Below, piece by piece: positions 12,299 through 23,692 of a stretch of 64,000 bases of DNA. This stretch comes from Crocodylus rhombifer (taxonomy: Eukaryota; Chordata; Crocodylia; Crocodylidae), in assembly GCA_038503035.1 (NCBI GenBank), contig JAVSML010024335.1:86017-150016 (forward strand). The letters run 5' to 3'. A model generated the notes under the pieces. It had not been told where the DNA came from and ran no database searches. It saw only the letters and a program-made list of their open reading frames with translations. Position numbers and translations under genes: made by a program. Position 1 is the first letter of the stretch, and each line of letters begins with the position of its first letter.

Positions 12299-12914
12299 GG
12301 GTGCAGACAGAAGCGCAGCTCCCCACTGTAACTGTGAACACTTTGCAGGAAGTGTTCTGAGTTACAGTGACCATTCAGACCAAATAGAAGTTCACGGTTG
12401 GTTCTAGGGAGGAGAGGAATCTAATTGCTGGCTGCCAGCCTGCAACCAGTTTCCTCTAGCAATGCTCTCTCCTCTCTCCCAGCCTGTCCCTGTTTCAGAA
12501 TGGGAGGGGGAAGAAAGGAGAGGGAGCTCATTTTAGGGGTTCCCCAGCCAGCACTGGAGGGTGGGATGGGTGAATTGGAGCCCTCTCCCCCCACCTTGGA
12601 AGAGCTCCAATATACCCAACTCCACCTCCAGTGGAGGCTGAAAAAACCACAGACTGAACTCCTGCCACTCTTTTTTCCCCTCCTATTCTGAAAATAGCTT
12701 GAGGCTGGGGGGATGGGGTGGCAGTGCAGACATAAGTTAAAGAGGATGCTTTATTTTGAAACATCTTCACCTGACCTCTCATATAATGAGGGTTCAGATT
12801 TTTACCAATTGGACATTTTTTAAACAGTCTGCAGCCATGCACTTCTGTTTGGTCATAGCTATAGACTGTTTTCTGTGGCCTGATCAGGGAAAAATTGTCA
12901 TTTCTGTCTGCATC
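12299..12914. mobile_element. Inverted-repeat element, family D, copy 1
   Basis: It is 616 bp, with GGTGCAGACAGAAGCGCAGC at the left and GTCATTTCTGTCTGCATCC at the right. Polypyrimidine and polypurine blocks (CCCTCTCCCCCCACCTTGG and related) and CAGAATGGGAGGGGGAAG are shared with copies at 31389 and 38059. The short ORFs across it are not conserved among the copies. Confidence 0.7.
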
Positions 12915-14975
12915 CTTAGATTTTGTTCTCTCAAGCAAGCCAGAGACTAAAGTCTTGACAGTGGCTTGGAGGGATGCATCTAGAGCAGTCTCGCCAGCAT
13001 ATTTCTAGATTGGGAGTGGATGGATGGCCATGCTCAGGGTGGCTTGACACTGCCACAGTGCCCCACTAGCATATGCTAAGGTGCAATTTTTCTTGTCTTT
13101 TGAAATGTTGCAAAAGTGTCAGTTAGAATGTATCAGGTAAAGCATTCCAAAAAAGCCTTCTTTACTTCAATCAGACCAGCAGGCTCAGATGATTTAACTT
13201 GCTAGAAGAGAGGCATGAAAAACAGCTAACAGTAGTTTATGGGAAAATTAAAGTCTAGCTCCTTCATTTGTAATGGCTACCAGTTTTCACTGCCTGACAC
13301 TTACTCCTCCGTTTGGAAGTAGGCATAAGATGTTACTATGTTGAGGGGGAAAGGTGTAATAAATGTTCTTAATTCAGCTGAAGGAATCAACTAAAAAGTG
13401 GGTCCTACTTTTGTTTTCCAAGCAAAACAGATGCCGAAGCCAACACATACTGTACCTGACCAGAAATGCAAGATTGGTTTATTGACTAAGTGTACTTGGA
13501 CTAACTTGCCACCAGTTGGCAGACAAATACCAATATGTAAATGTGATGAGACATGCACCACACTTTGTAGAAAACCTCCAATGCTTATTAGGCTGAAAAA
13601 AATCCTTCTTACCAGCTAAAAAAGAACATAAATCAAATAGTTCTCCTTCAACTACCTTATTTTGTTATTTCTTGATGAAAATGGAATGACTACAATTTCT
13701 ATGCTTCTTGAGGCCCAGCCATGTCATCTTCATTTTATTTGCCCCACTGGAGAGAAGTAAGTCTTCTAAGATGGCATTTCTTTTTGTTTGAATCTTTCCA
13801 CCAATACTGAACACTCATGCATGTTTTCTACACTTTTTGACATCATCAGCCTGGCAACTGTCTCATCCAATTACATGGGGCAAGCCATGTTAAAGGCATC
13901 ACCTTCCCAAATGGTAAATATCATTACTGCATGTGTAACAACTAAGAATGTTGCCCACAGTGTCTGCCCACATACTTAAAAACTATCTGACACATCCACA
14001 GCCTGTCAGCTACTAAGAAAGTGAACAAAAGAATTAGATCTAGTTCAAGTTAACTGGTGCTTCACCAATGGTGCTTCAACACTCTGCTTCTTTCAACAAA
14101 TGAGGCTGAAGTGAGAAATTCACTTATGTTACCCACACTCACCTCCTCCAAACCTGCAAAACTGATACAGAAACTGGAGGAAGAAATTCTGTCAAATTTC
14201 ATGTGGTTACGGTTGCTTGGGAAACCACTTCCTTGGTAACTACAATACATTCTCAGCACGTCTCTATATCAATTTGTCTCTTGCTCTGAAAGAAGCAAAC
14301 CTGCAGTATAGTGTGAGGGGAAAAACAAATCTGGGATAAGACAGGGAGGAAATAAGCAAAAAAATTAATGATTTTTAAAATATCTGTAAGTTAAAAAAAA
14401 TTGAAAAATATCAAGAAGAGATAAAGTTGTTTTTTAACTTTATTTAGGGGCCAAATTGTGAATGTATAGCCACACATGCATTGAATTATAAGTGAACAGG
14501 AGATCAAACTAGGTGCCTGTGTGATACTGAAGTATTAATGTAAAGAACGTAGTTATAACACAGAAGCTGCAGTTGTAGTTGATATCTACCCAAGTGTATA
14601 CCATAATTCAGTGGCTATCATATTTGCTTCTAGTCTATTCTATGTTACAGGGCTCAGTTCTGAAAACATATGTTAAAAATAATTCTAGCCTGAATGGTAC
14701 CAAAGAAAATCATTAAAGTATGAACAGAGTGTGAACCCAGGTAATCCTCTTCCTGACTGCAGAGACTGCATAAAAAGCATTGCTGTAAAAGCAATGTGAA
14801 TTATCTCATAAATATTTAAATTAGAGGTGACTCTGAAACCTACTAATGTCTAAATGTCAACATTATTAAATATTTTAGGGTTCTTTTTTTCTTTAGAAGT
14901 ACCTAACTAATATATTTTCTACTTAGCCCCAAACTCTGTTTACTATGCCTTCTTGGGTACCAAAGGTCTAACTTC
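12915..14975. other. Intergenic DNA, nothing recognised
   Basis: AT-rich with scattered short ORFs that lack motifs. No RNA gene or transposon end was found. Confidence 0.55.
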
Positions 14976-14978
14976 CTG

Positions 14979-15160
14979 GGCACCTATACACGTGCTCCAG
15001 GGTGGAAGAGGCCACTCTAATTAAAACATGTGCAGCATCTTCTGTATTCAGTGTCTTGCATTTCAAAATGGTAGCAAGGGCACTTTAGCTAAAGCTCATT
15101 TGACGATTAATTGAATCTGCTCGAATGTGTTGTAATCAGAACACATTGGAGCATGGGAGA
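14979..15160. mobile_element. Inverted-repeat MITE, family A, copy 2 (partial)
   Basis: It begins GGGCACCTATACACGTGCTC and shares CCACTCTAATTAAAACATG and CATTTCAAAATGG with the copy at 7791. It lacks the second internal inverted arm and ends at ACATTGGAGCATGGGAG, right beside the CR1 tail. Confidence 0.75.
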
Positions 15161-15163
15161 TAA

Positions 15164-17460
15164 CCATAGTTTCATAGTTTGTAGGGTCGGAAGGGACCTG
15201 AGCAGATCATCTAGTCTGACCCCCTGCCATGGCAGGAAAGAATACTGGGGTCAAATGACCCCGGCAAGGTGTTCATCTAACCCCCTCTTAAACACCCCCA
15301 GGGTAGGAGCCTGCACCACTTCTCTTGGAAGCTGGTTCCAGACCCTAGCCGCCCTGACTGTGAAGTAGTGCCTCCTGATATCTAACCTGAACCTACCCTC
15401 TGCCAGCTTGTGACCATTATTCCTGGTCACTCCTGGCAGTGCTCGGGGAACAGGGACTTCCCCAGTGCCTGCTGATCCCCCCTGACTAGTTTATAACAGG
15501 CCACAAGATCCCCCCTCAGCCTTCTCTTTTGGAAGCTGAACAGGTTCAGGTCCCACAGCCTGTCCTCATAGGGCCTGCCCTGTTGTCCCCTGATCATACG
15601 AGTGGCCCTCCTCTGGACCCTCTCCATGCTGTCGACATCCCTCTTGAAGTGCAGCGCCCAGAATTGGACGCAATACTCCAGCTGCGGCCTGACCAGTGCT
15701 GCATAGAGGGGGAAGATCACCTCCTTGGACCTGCTCAAGAGGCATCTGTGGATGCATGACAAGGTGCGGTTGGTCTTCCTGACCACGTCCCCACACTGCC
15801 GGCCCATGGTCATCTTGGAGTCAATGATGACCCCCAGATCCCTTTCTGCCTCCGTGCTGATAAGAGGGGAGTTCCCCAACCTATAGGTATGGTGCCGGTT
15901 GTTCCTCCCGAGGTGCATCGTGTTGCACTTGTCTGTGTTGAAACCCATCCTATTCTCATCCACCCACCCTTGTAACCTGTCAAAGTCTGATTGTAGCCTG
16001 TTGCATCCTTCCAGTGTGCCCACGTCCCCCCACATCTTACTGTCATCAGCAAATTTGAACAGGGTGCTTTTTACCCCCTCATCCAAATCACTGATGAAGA
16101 TGTTGAACAGTGCGGGCCCAAGGACCGAGCCCTGCGGAACCCCACTGCCCACGTCCTTCCAGGTTGAGAAGGACCCATCTACTACCACCCTCTGGGTGCG
16201 GCCCTCCAGCCAGTTGGCGACCCATTTGACTGTGTGGGTGTCTACACCACAGCCCCCCAGTTTCTTAATGAGAACAGGGTGAGAGACAGTGTCAAAAGCC
16301 TTCCAGAAGTCCAGGAAGATTATATCCACTGCTACCCCTGCGTCTAATGATCTGGTGATCTGATCGTAAAAGGCCACCAGGTTGGTCTGACAGGACCTTC
16401 CACTGATGAACCCATGTTGGTTGCCCCTAAACATGCAGTCTCCTGCTGGCCCCTCCTGGATGTGTGCCAGCATAATTTTCTCGAACAGCTTGCCTAGGAT
16501 CGAGGTGAGACTAACCGGCCTATAGTTTCCCGGGTCCTCCTTCCTGCCTTTTTTGAAGATGGGGACCACGTTGTCCCTCTTCCAGTCCTCTGGTACCTCA
16601 CCAGAGCGCCACAAGTGCTCATAAAGTTGTGCCAGGGGACTTGCAATGACCCCGGCCAGTTCCTTTAGAACTGTAGGGTGGAGATCATCCGGGCCGGCTG
16701 ACTTGAATATGTCCAACCCCTCCAGAAGCTCCCTAACTAAATCCTCGCTAACCCGTGGCCCAGGTGTGCCTCCCCTGGGGCCCGAGGGGGGCCCAGCAGG
16801 GAGGTGGCTGTTCTGGTCCCTACTTAGGAAGATGGAGGCAAAGAAATCGTTAAACATGTTAGCTTTGCCGTCTGGTGTGATGACCAAGTTACCCATGTCG
16901 TCCTGCAAGGGCCCCACATTACCCGGGACCTTCTTTTTACCCCCTACATATTTAAAAAAAGACTTCTTATTGTCCTTAATCTGGGAAGCTAGTCCCAGTT
17001 CCATATCTGCCTTGGCCTTCCTAACTGCCCCCCTACATCCCCGAGCAACTACAGAATAGCCCTCCCTGGTGATGACCCCTTCTTTCCACTGGGTATAAGC
17101 CTCCTTTTTAGCAAGGAGACATTCCCGGATTCTTTTGGTGAACCACAGAGGCTTGTGTGCTCTCCTGCTCCCTTTGTTCCTCGTTGGGATTACCTTCCTT
17201 TGGGCTTGGAGGATCGTCTCCTTAAGGAGCGACCACTCTCCTTGGACACCTGGCTCCCCTCCCCCCCGGGACCTCAGCGCTTCTCCAACTATCCTCCTTA
17301 GCTCGTTGAAGTCTGCCCTCCTAAAATCCAGGATCGCTGTCTTACTGCATGCCTTTGCCACCTTGCGCTGGATGGTGAATTCCAGCAGGCGATGATTGCT
17401 GTCGCCCAGGTGGTCGAGCACTCACAGCCCCCTCACCAGGTCATCACCAGGTCATCACCA
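15164..17460 (-). mobile_element. Long, 5'-truncated CR1 LINE (copy 1)
   Basis: The 3' end on the minus strand lies at about 15164, where the plus strand reads CATAGTTTCATAGTTTGTAG, two units of an 8-bp CR1-type tail repeat. The body contains the reverse transcriptase ORF listed separately. The 5' end breaks off near 17460, within the endonuclease region, next to a tandem CACCAGGTCAT repeat. About 2.3 kb with a nearly unbroken frame makes this the best-preserved retroelement in the window. It sits at the end of an inverted-repeat element (14979-15160). Confidence 0.93.
15427..17421 (-). CDS. CR1 ORF2 fragment: end of endonuclease plus reverse transcriptase
   Basis: The 664-codon open frame is the C-terminal two thirds of the CR1 polyprotein, which copies element RNA into DNA at a nicked chromosomal site. 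The first residues (LDHLGDSNHRLLEF) are the last conserved motif of the APE-type endonuclease. Here the usual SDH reads SNH, so a catalytic aspartate is replaced. Reverse transcriptase motifs follow in order: AGPDDLHPTVLKEL, NYRPVSLTSILGK, IIFLDFWKAFDTVSHP, SGVPQGSVLGP and the catalytic FADDS (D-D pair intact). The thumb and C-terminal region (ALVRPQLEYCVQFWA, then RRATRMIRG) run to the stop at 15427-15429. The listed start is only the first internal Met. An in-frame TGA lies immediately upstream (17422-17424), preceded by DDLVRGL. The copy lacks ORF1 and most of the endonuclease, so it cannot be autonomous, but the frame is nearly undecayed. Confidence 0.93.
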   Translation of the reverse strand: MLDHLGDSNHRLLEFTIQRKVAKACSKTAILDFRRADFNELRRIVGEALRSRGGGEPGVQGEWSLLKETILQAQRKVIPTRNKGSRRAHKPLWFTKRIRECLLAKKEAYTQWKEGVITREGYSVVARGCRGAVRKAKADMELGLASQIKDNKKSFFKYVGGKKKVPGNVGPLQDDMGNLVITPDGKANMFNDFFASIFLSRDQNSHLPAGPPSGPRGGTPGPRVSEDLVRELLEGLDIFKSAGPDDLHPTVLKELAGVIASPLAQLYEHLWRSGEVPEDWKRDNVVPIFKKGRKEDPGNYRPVSLTSILGKLFEKIMLAHIQEGPAGDCMFRGNQHGFISGRSCQTNLVAFYDQITRSLDAGVAVDIIFLDFWKAFDTVSHPVLIKKLGGCGVDTHTVKWVANWLEGRTQRVVVDGSFSTWKDVGSGVPQGSVLGPALFNIFISDLDEGVKSTLFKFADDSKMWGDVGTLEGCNRLQSDFDRLQGWVDENRMGFNTDKCNTMHLGRNNRHHTYRLGNSPLISTEAERDLGVIIDSKMTMGRQCGDVVRKTNRTLSCIHRCLLSRSKEVIFPLYAALVRPQLEYCVQFWALHFKRDVDSMERVQRRATRMIRGQQGRPYEDRLWDLNLFSFQKRRLRGDLVACYKLVRGDQQALGKSLFPEHCQE

Positions 17461-18529
17461 GAATCTCTGTCTCCTCCTTGACAACCTCAGTAATAGATAA
17501 AGCCAGTACAAAGTTCTGGAATGCAGTAAAACTGTCTGGGCAGCACAAAAAATGGAATTTTATTTGCACACAAAATAAATAACGTAAGGAACACTTTACC
17601 GATGATATTACTGTTTTAATTAACTTGATATTTGGTGGTCTTACTGGGTCTTCATGTCACCATCTATTGGCCAGTCCTGTCATCCAAAATAGGTAAGTAC
17701 AGTTTATGAACGGAAACAAAGGCTCAGAGTCTTTCTCGAATTCAGTGTGCTTTGCACATCTGCAATATAAAATAGGTATAAACTGGTTTGCATGTGTAAC
17801 TGAGCATTCTCATTTTATAAATTCCTGTAGCAAAGCACATGAATTAGGATTCCTCTGATGCTCTCCTTTGTTTTACTCACCCTAGGATTGCAGACTATCT
17901 TAAAAAATACCTTGTAATACCCTGATAATGTCCTTAAAGGTAAGTAAATAATGGCATTATAAATATTGCTAATGATTTGTTTATAATATTTTGAGGGTTT
18001 ATTTAAATATATTCTCTTATCTCTACATGGAAAATATTGTGTCCTTAAATTACTTTTTTATAGAGAAACTAATTAAGTTTGGACTCTCTCTTTTAGGAGG
18101 CACATCATTCAACAGCATTGGCATTGTCACTTCAACACCATCTCCAGCTTGCCCTCCACCCCCACTCCAAATGGTAGAGGCTGTGTTTAAATTACAGCTT
18201 TCACAGCAAGTTGGTCCTTTACTAAACAACTGTGGAAACTGTAATGGTAAATGCAGGAGTGTATTCATTCCACTTCTAGTGCTATTTCTTATTTTCAGTA
18301 TGGGGACTAATTCAGAACTCTGTAACATCTCTAAAACTAGAATGAACTTTTAAAAGATGCCCAATATGTATACAGCAGATTATACTGATACTTGCAATAC
18401 AGCAAAAGGTTTAGGGATTGGATTACATTTCATTTTTGTCTGCCAGTCCTAAAAAGAAAACAGAAGGATATAAAAGGCATGTGTGATGGTCAGGGAGTTG
18501 GTGCTATATCTGCATTGTGCCTGTCTGAG
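17461..18529. other. Intergenic DNA, nothing recognised
   Basis: Short opposed ORFs at 18.0-18.35 kb have no family resemblance. It separates CR1 copy 1 from the RTE-like element. Confidence 0.5.
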
Positions 18530-20590
18530 TTAGAGCTAATTTTTCATGCTGTCTTCTTCAGTTGAGGAGTCTTCCATGTTTGTCTTATCGGTGTGTCCAA
18601 AGATGGCTGATAAGGCCTATGCAGGATCACCAGACTACTGCAACTCAGATGTGTTTCTATGTGGGCTGGACAGCACTGGATTCCTGATTTGGTCTGCATC
18701 ATACTTTCTGCCGCTCCCACTTTTCCATCTTCTTTTGTTGTTGTGAGGTTTCAAAGTACTGAGATCCCTGCAGCAGACTCTTCCTCCATTTGGGTTGGTC
18801 CTGGGTGATAGTCACCCATGAGTTGACATTAATGTTGCATTTTCTTAAGTTGGCCTTTAGGACATCCCTGAAGCACTTTCTCTTCCCTCCTCTTAAGCAC
18901 ACCCCTCAGTTGAGCTAGGAGAATAAAACTTGTTTCAGGACTCTGGAGTTGGACATCCAGATGACATGGCCGGCCCAATGAAGTTGATGCTGAATGATCA
19001 TCACTTCAACACTCATAGTGTTTGCTTGCAGGAGGATGCCAACATTGGTGTATCTGTCTTCCCAGTGGATTCAGAGGATCTTCTTCAGGCAGTGTTGATG
19101 GTATTTCTCCAACAACATTAGGTGTCTTCTTTATCTTGTCTCAATTCTGTACAGGAAAGTGGGGATCACAGATGTTTGATAAACCAGGAGCTTGGTTTCA
19201 GATCTGATGTTGTGATCTTCAAACACTTACTTCTTCAAGCGTCCAAAGGCTACAACATTTGAGGTGGTGTAGGTTTCTTCATTGATGTTAGCCTTTTGTG
19301 ACAGATGGCTTCCGAGGTACAGAAAATACTCAATGTTCTCCATAGTCTCACTATGGATCTGAATGACCAGAGTTGGAGACTGTTCATTAGGAACTTCTTG
19401 GTGGAGGACCTTAGTTTTCTAAACATCAAGTGTCAGTCCCATTTTCTTGTATACCTCAGTAGAGATGTTGATGATTGCCTGAAAGTCTGTTTTTAAGTAA
19501 GCACACACTACAGCATCATCAGCATACTGAAGCTCAATGATTGAGGTTGAAGTGGTCTTGGTTTTGGCTCAGAGTTCGCTGAAATTAAACAGCTTACCAT
19601 CCATTTGGTGATTTAGATCCATTCTGGCTGGAAGATTGTTGGTAGTTAGATGTAGCATCACAGCAAGGGATATTGAAAAGAGTGTTGGAGCAATGACTCA
19701 GCCTTGCCTAACTCCCATTTTAACCTCAAAGGGATCTGTGATGGATCTATTACTAAGAACCACCACTTGCATACCATCATGAAGCAGGTAGAGAATGATG
19801 ACAAATTGCAGTGAGCATCCATAGTTCAGAAGGGTCCTCCACAATACTTTTTGGCTGACAGAGTCAGCTTTTGTGAAGTCAAAGATGACCATGTAGAGAG
19901 GCTTATATTATTCCAGTTATTTCTCTTGCAGCTGGCAAGCTGTGAAAATCATGTCAGTTGTGCCTCTTGATGCCCTAAACCCACCCTGGAGAGTTTGTGA
20001 GGAGTACTCAGAAAGTGGAAGAAGACAGTTCATCAGGGTTTTCACAATTATCTTCCCTGTGGTTGACAGAAAGGTGATCCCTATGTAGTTTCCTCAGTTG
20101 GACTTTTCTCCTTTCTTTAAGATTGTCATAATCATGGTGTCCCTGATGTCATCTGGGATTTTCCTATCATTCTAGATCCTTAAGATGGGGGCATGAAGCT
20201 GTGATGTGAGCTCCTCTCCCCTCTGCTTGAAGATTTCCACAGGGATGCCATCTGCTCCAGGTGCCTTGTCATTCTTCTTCTGCTTGATGGCTTTCCTCAC
20301 CCTGTCAAGGGTTGGAGGGATTCTGAGATCATCTTTGACTGGGTGTTGTGGGATGGAGTTGAGAATACTCTCATTAACAACTAAGTCTCAACTGAGGTTT
20401 TCCAAATGTTCCTTTCAACAGGCATTAATGGCTGCCCTTTTCTTGATCAGGTCTCTTCCATCCTTAGGTCTCAAGGGGGTTGGTCTCTGAGTACTCAGAC
20501 CATAGGTGGCTTTGGTAGAACTGAAGAAACAATGCATATCATAGATGTTGCAAGATGTTGAATCTCCTGTCACCATCTCTGCCTGGGATC
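18530..20590 (-). mobile_element. RTE-like non-LTR retrotransposon, reverse transcriptase part (decayed)
   Basis: Joining short frames on the minus strand shows an ordered reverse transcriptase: EIQHLA near 20549-20566, then FFSSTKATYG, KAPGADGIP (20242-20267), GNYIGITFLSTTGK (about 20052-20092), FDFTKADSVSQKVLWRTL (about 19840-19890), GVRQG (about 19701-19716) and the catalytic QYADDAV (about 19509-19529). Downstream are YLGSHLSQKANI, LHWAGHVIWM and KCFRDVLKANLRKCNINV. This layout, with a GHVIRM-type C-terminus, is what I associate with RTE-like LINEs and differs from CR1. Many stops and frameshifts make it a fossil. The clade name is the uncertain part; the presence of a reverse transcriptase is not. 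Confidence 0.82.
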
Positions 20591-20599
20591 ACAAAGATA

Positions 20600-20910
20600 T
20601 CCACATCACCCAAGCTATGTTAGGAGCTGAAGATTGCTAGACTGATCACTGACTTATCCACTTGGTTATGTCATTCAAACTGGCTCCCAAATGATGACTG
20701 CAGCAGAAGCGATGCTGATGGAAGATCAATGAGGAAGGACTCAAGGACCCAATCAAGTGAGACCTCTTCCACCAGTGCCTCAGTGAAAAACTGGTGAATT
20801 CCAATCAAAATGGGAGAAGGTCAGCAGCATGTGGGGTGCCCTCAAGGCTACCATGATCAGTGCCTGTGAAGAGACACTTGGATTTTCTACCAAGAAACAT
20901 CAAGACAATA
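20600..20910 (+). mobile_element. Inverted 5' segment of the same RTE-like element
   Basis: The opposite strand from the adjacent reverse transcriptase encodes the upstream portion of this LINE type. HITQAMLGAEDC, a stop and TDH (endonuclease SDH-equivalent, about 20602-20649) come first. Then WEKVSSMWGALKATMISACE and ETLGFSTKKHQDN (ending about 20909) follow, the linker before the reverse transcriptase. The change of strand occurs between about 20570 and 20600. Confidence 0.7.
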
Positions 20911-20956
20911 GGTCACATCCAGAGAAGCAGGGGTGTGAACTTGCAGTGGCACAAAC

Positions 20957-21470
20957 AGTAGTGGTACAAATTTGTCCCACAGTGCACACTCCTATACATG
21001 CCCTTTGTTGCAGGACACATTGTTCCACTGTGGAAAAACTGCCGAATTCCCCGCTTTGCCCAGATCCTGGCTGGGCTTCATGTGTCATGGGGTGGCTGGC
21101 TAGGGTACAGGGTGCATCATGCTACATGTTGTGCCTGCCCTTGCCAGACTGCACCACATGTAACACCTACTCTTGGAACTGTGCTGCACAGAGCACCCTC
21201 TTCTGCTGGTCTGGGACCTATGCTGCTTGCAGTATTTGTAAGTGCCACATGCAGCACAGGTGCTGGAGCAGGTGCTGTGTGCAGCACAGTCCTGGAACTG
21301 CTAGAGAGGGTATGATGCACAACATGCATTGTGGGTCCTGCCTGCAATTCTAATCTGGCATCTGCTGTGCCCTGTATGAGTTATCTCAGATTCAAGGACA
21401 GCACCAGGGGCTGGAGAACATGTCCCAGCAGGCTGAATCTTACCCACGGGCCATATGTTTGACACCTCTG
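20957..21470. mobile_element. Probable hAT-like element (right end clear)
   Basis: The right end, GGGCCATATGTTTGACACCTCTG, inverts to a CAGAGGTGTCAAAC-type hAT terminus at 21470. A weak left counterpart (CAGTAGTGGTACAAAT) lies at about 20957. The interior is GC-richer, with repeated TGTGCAGCACAG motifs. No 8-bp duplication is visible. Confidence 0.5.
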
Positions 21471-22040
21471 GTGCAAGAAAATAAGAATCCACATAAACGT
21501 AAAACAAAGGAATAGATTCTCAGTCCTTCTCTTCCTTACATTAGGAACTTGTACAGAGAAAACTAAATAAGTAGCACTTAACTATATTGTAGTAACTCAT
21601 CTTCCAAATATCTCTTCTACTCTTAGTAAGCATGACAGTCTTTTTTACCTGTAGTTCTGGATGAAGACAAAGGGAAAGGACAGGAATTAAAATTATCTGA
21701 AGATTTAGGTTCTGTAGTCCTCACCAAGTTATTAGCATGGATTAATAAAACATGCAAAGCTTCTTCAATACAAATTTCAGATACTATTTAATATACCAAC
21801 ATATAATAAAATGAATAGATGCTTCTTGCTATATGATTGGAATAGAGGCTTGTTTACAGTTTTTTTTAGCAGTTCTTGATTTCTAAACTTAACTCTAATT
21901 ACTGAAGTCTTTGTGTATTTACAAATGGGTAAATGGACAGCTTGATGCTGCCTCATGAATGAAAGCATATATGAACATAATTTTTCTTTCTGACATCCTG
22001 TATAACAGCACTAGCATATGTAACCACCTCAGCGAACACA

Positions 22041-22102
22041 ATTAATGTCAGTTAGAACATGCATATATACATATATATACGCATGTTCTAACTGACATTA
22101 AT
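22041..22102. repeat. Perfect palindrome, 22-bp arms, AT-rich loop
   Basis: The 22-bp arm at 22041-22062 (starting ATTAATGTCAGTTAG) is the exact inverse of 22081-22102. The 18-base loop is ATATATACATATATATAC. It is followed by a (CA)n tract at about 22133-22151. Confidence 0.93.
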
Positions 22103-22462
22103 CATCATATACGTATGCATGTGTATGTCTGCATACACACACACACACACAACCCCTGTTCTAACATACGTATGACTGAGCTGTGCAGGGGCCTGGTGCT
22201 TCCTTCCATGGTTGCGGTGACCCCTGGGACTGCCCACCTGTGGGTGGGTGCCACTTGCCGGGGGTACACCGCTGCCACAGAGGGAAGCACCAGCCCCTCT
22301 CTTCCTCAGCCCAGGAACCACTCTGCCTGCCGGCAGCTTGTCCTTCCCTCTCTGCTGGAGAGGATGGTAAGTCAGTGTGGTGTGTTCACAACATGGGGGT
22401 TTAATCAGCCCTAAATTGAAATGGTATTTTAAAAAATCCACTGCTTCAATTTAGGGCCCTCA

Positions 22463-22644
22463 TTTCATCTACACAGGCCCCTTAATAACATGTACTAAAC
22501 AAAGTGTACCATAATAGGCAGTACTGTGCATTAGCACTGACACGATTTTTAAGTGATGCTAATGCACAGTACACTAATCCTGCTGCGCTAATGCAGAATA
22601 GAATTAGTCTACTGTGCTGGTAACATCTTGTGTAGACGCATCCT
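22463..22644. mobile_element. Family B MITE, copy 2, with internal hairpin
   Basis: The ends CATCTACACAGGCCC and the inverse of TCTTGTGTAGACGC are related. Internally GTACTGTGCATTAGCACT pairs with AGTGATGCTAATGCACAGTA across a loop of about 12 bases. Confidence 0.7.
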
Positions 22645-23283
22645 CTATTTCCGAAATCAGCTGACTGCAAGACTCCTGAATTATTAAGGGCCAGCTTCTG
22701 TCACCCTGAATTAACTTGAATAATTAAGATAAATGAAATTGGTTTGCATGGGACTTCTTAGAGTATTCATGGTTACCGTTAAATACAACCATTTATTTTG
22801 GTACACAAGATTTTAGGCGCATAATGGGAGGTCAATTTAAAAAGCATGAGGGCTATTATCTAATTATGGTGGGGCTTTTTGGTTCTGTTTTAGAACGAAT
22901 TTTTAAATATATATTCTTCTGCATTATATGTTGCTGGCAAGCAAATCCCGTCAGTATTTTAAAAGATTGTTTGTTGTGTTTTTAATTTCTCAGAGGGTTC
23001 AATTATATCTAGAATCCACTAAATTTAATAAGATGACTGTTCTTGCCTCACTTTGAGCTTACATTTGCAGGTACATCCATCTGGGATATAAGAATTTGTA
23101 AATGTGCATTTGCCATAAAAATGAGGGAGGAGGTATTTTATTGCAAAATAAATAAGCTAAGTATTTATCTTCTGGAATGCTTGATATAGAACTATGAGCT
23201 AGTCATGTTAGCTCACAGGAACCTAAATAGGACTTATGTAGAGTTTGGGTGCCTAAAATCCAGAGAGTTACATCCACATCCCA

Positions 23284-23387
23284 GCAGCCACAATACTCAT
23301 TAAGTAACCTGTATTTGTTAGATGCATCCANNNNNNNNNNGCAGCCACAATACTCATTAAGTAACCTGTATTTGTTAGATGCATCCA
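23284..23387. other. Assembly gap between identical 47-bp ends
   Basis: A run of 10 N (23331-23340) separates two identical 47-bp segments (23284-23330 and 23341-23387). This looks like two contigs whose ends overlap and were not merged. A 61-residue ORF across it is an artefact. Confidence 0.95.
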
Positions 23388-23617
23388 TTTTAGACTGCAG
23401 TGTTCCTTAGGGGTCTACGCTAAGGCTTCTTCACATATTCAAAAATAATTAAGATGGATGACTCCTACCTAAGCTCCACTGTGATTCAAATAATTCTTTG
23501 GAGGCATCTAAACATCACCTAAGTTCCTAAAAACAGAAGAAACCCATGTTAAATTTACTTTGACACAGCTAAATTACTTTCAACATTAATGTGTTCAATA
23601 ATTTAGTTGGAGATCAC

Positions 23618-23692
23618 TACTTCCTGAGGTGATTTGAACTCTCCAACTTCTCAGGAGAATGCCCTAACCCCTAAACTATAAGAGAGGCAAGG
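23618..23692 (-). repeat. tRNA-like SINE module 3
   Basis: On the minus strand TATAGTTTAGGGGTTAGGGC is followed by GAGAGTTCAAATCACC, the clearest box A and box B pair of the group. Confidence 0.6.

Noticed and set aside
15899..17395. Plus-strand frames opposite the CR1 ORF
   Set aside because: They are antisense shadows of the reverse transcriptase frame.
20829..21353. 174-codon plus-strand frame
   Set aside because: Its first part is the inverted LINE linker. The rest runs into a hAT-like element with repeated TGTGCAGCACAG motifs. Not a host gene.
22133..22151. CRISPR or satellite array near the palindrome
   Set aside because: It is only a short (CA)n run; there are no spaced repeats.
23618..23692. 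A functional tRNA gene
   Set aside because: Box A and B resemblance is present, but the stems do not pair and similar decayed modules recur, so a SINE relic is more likely.
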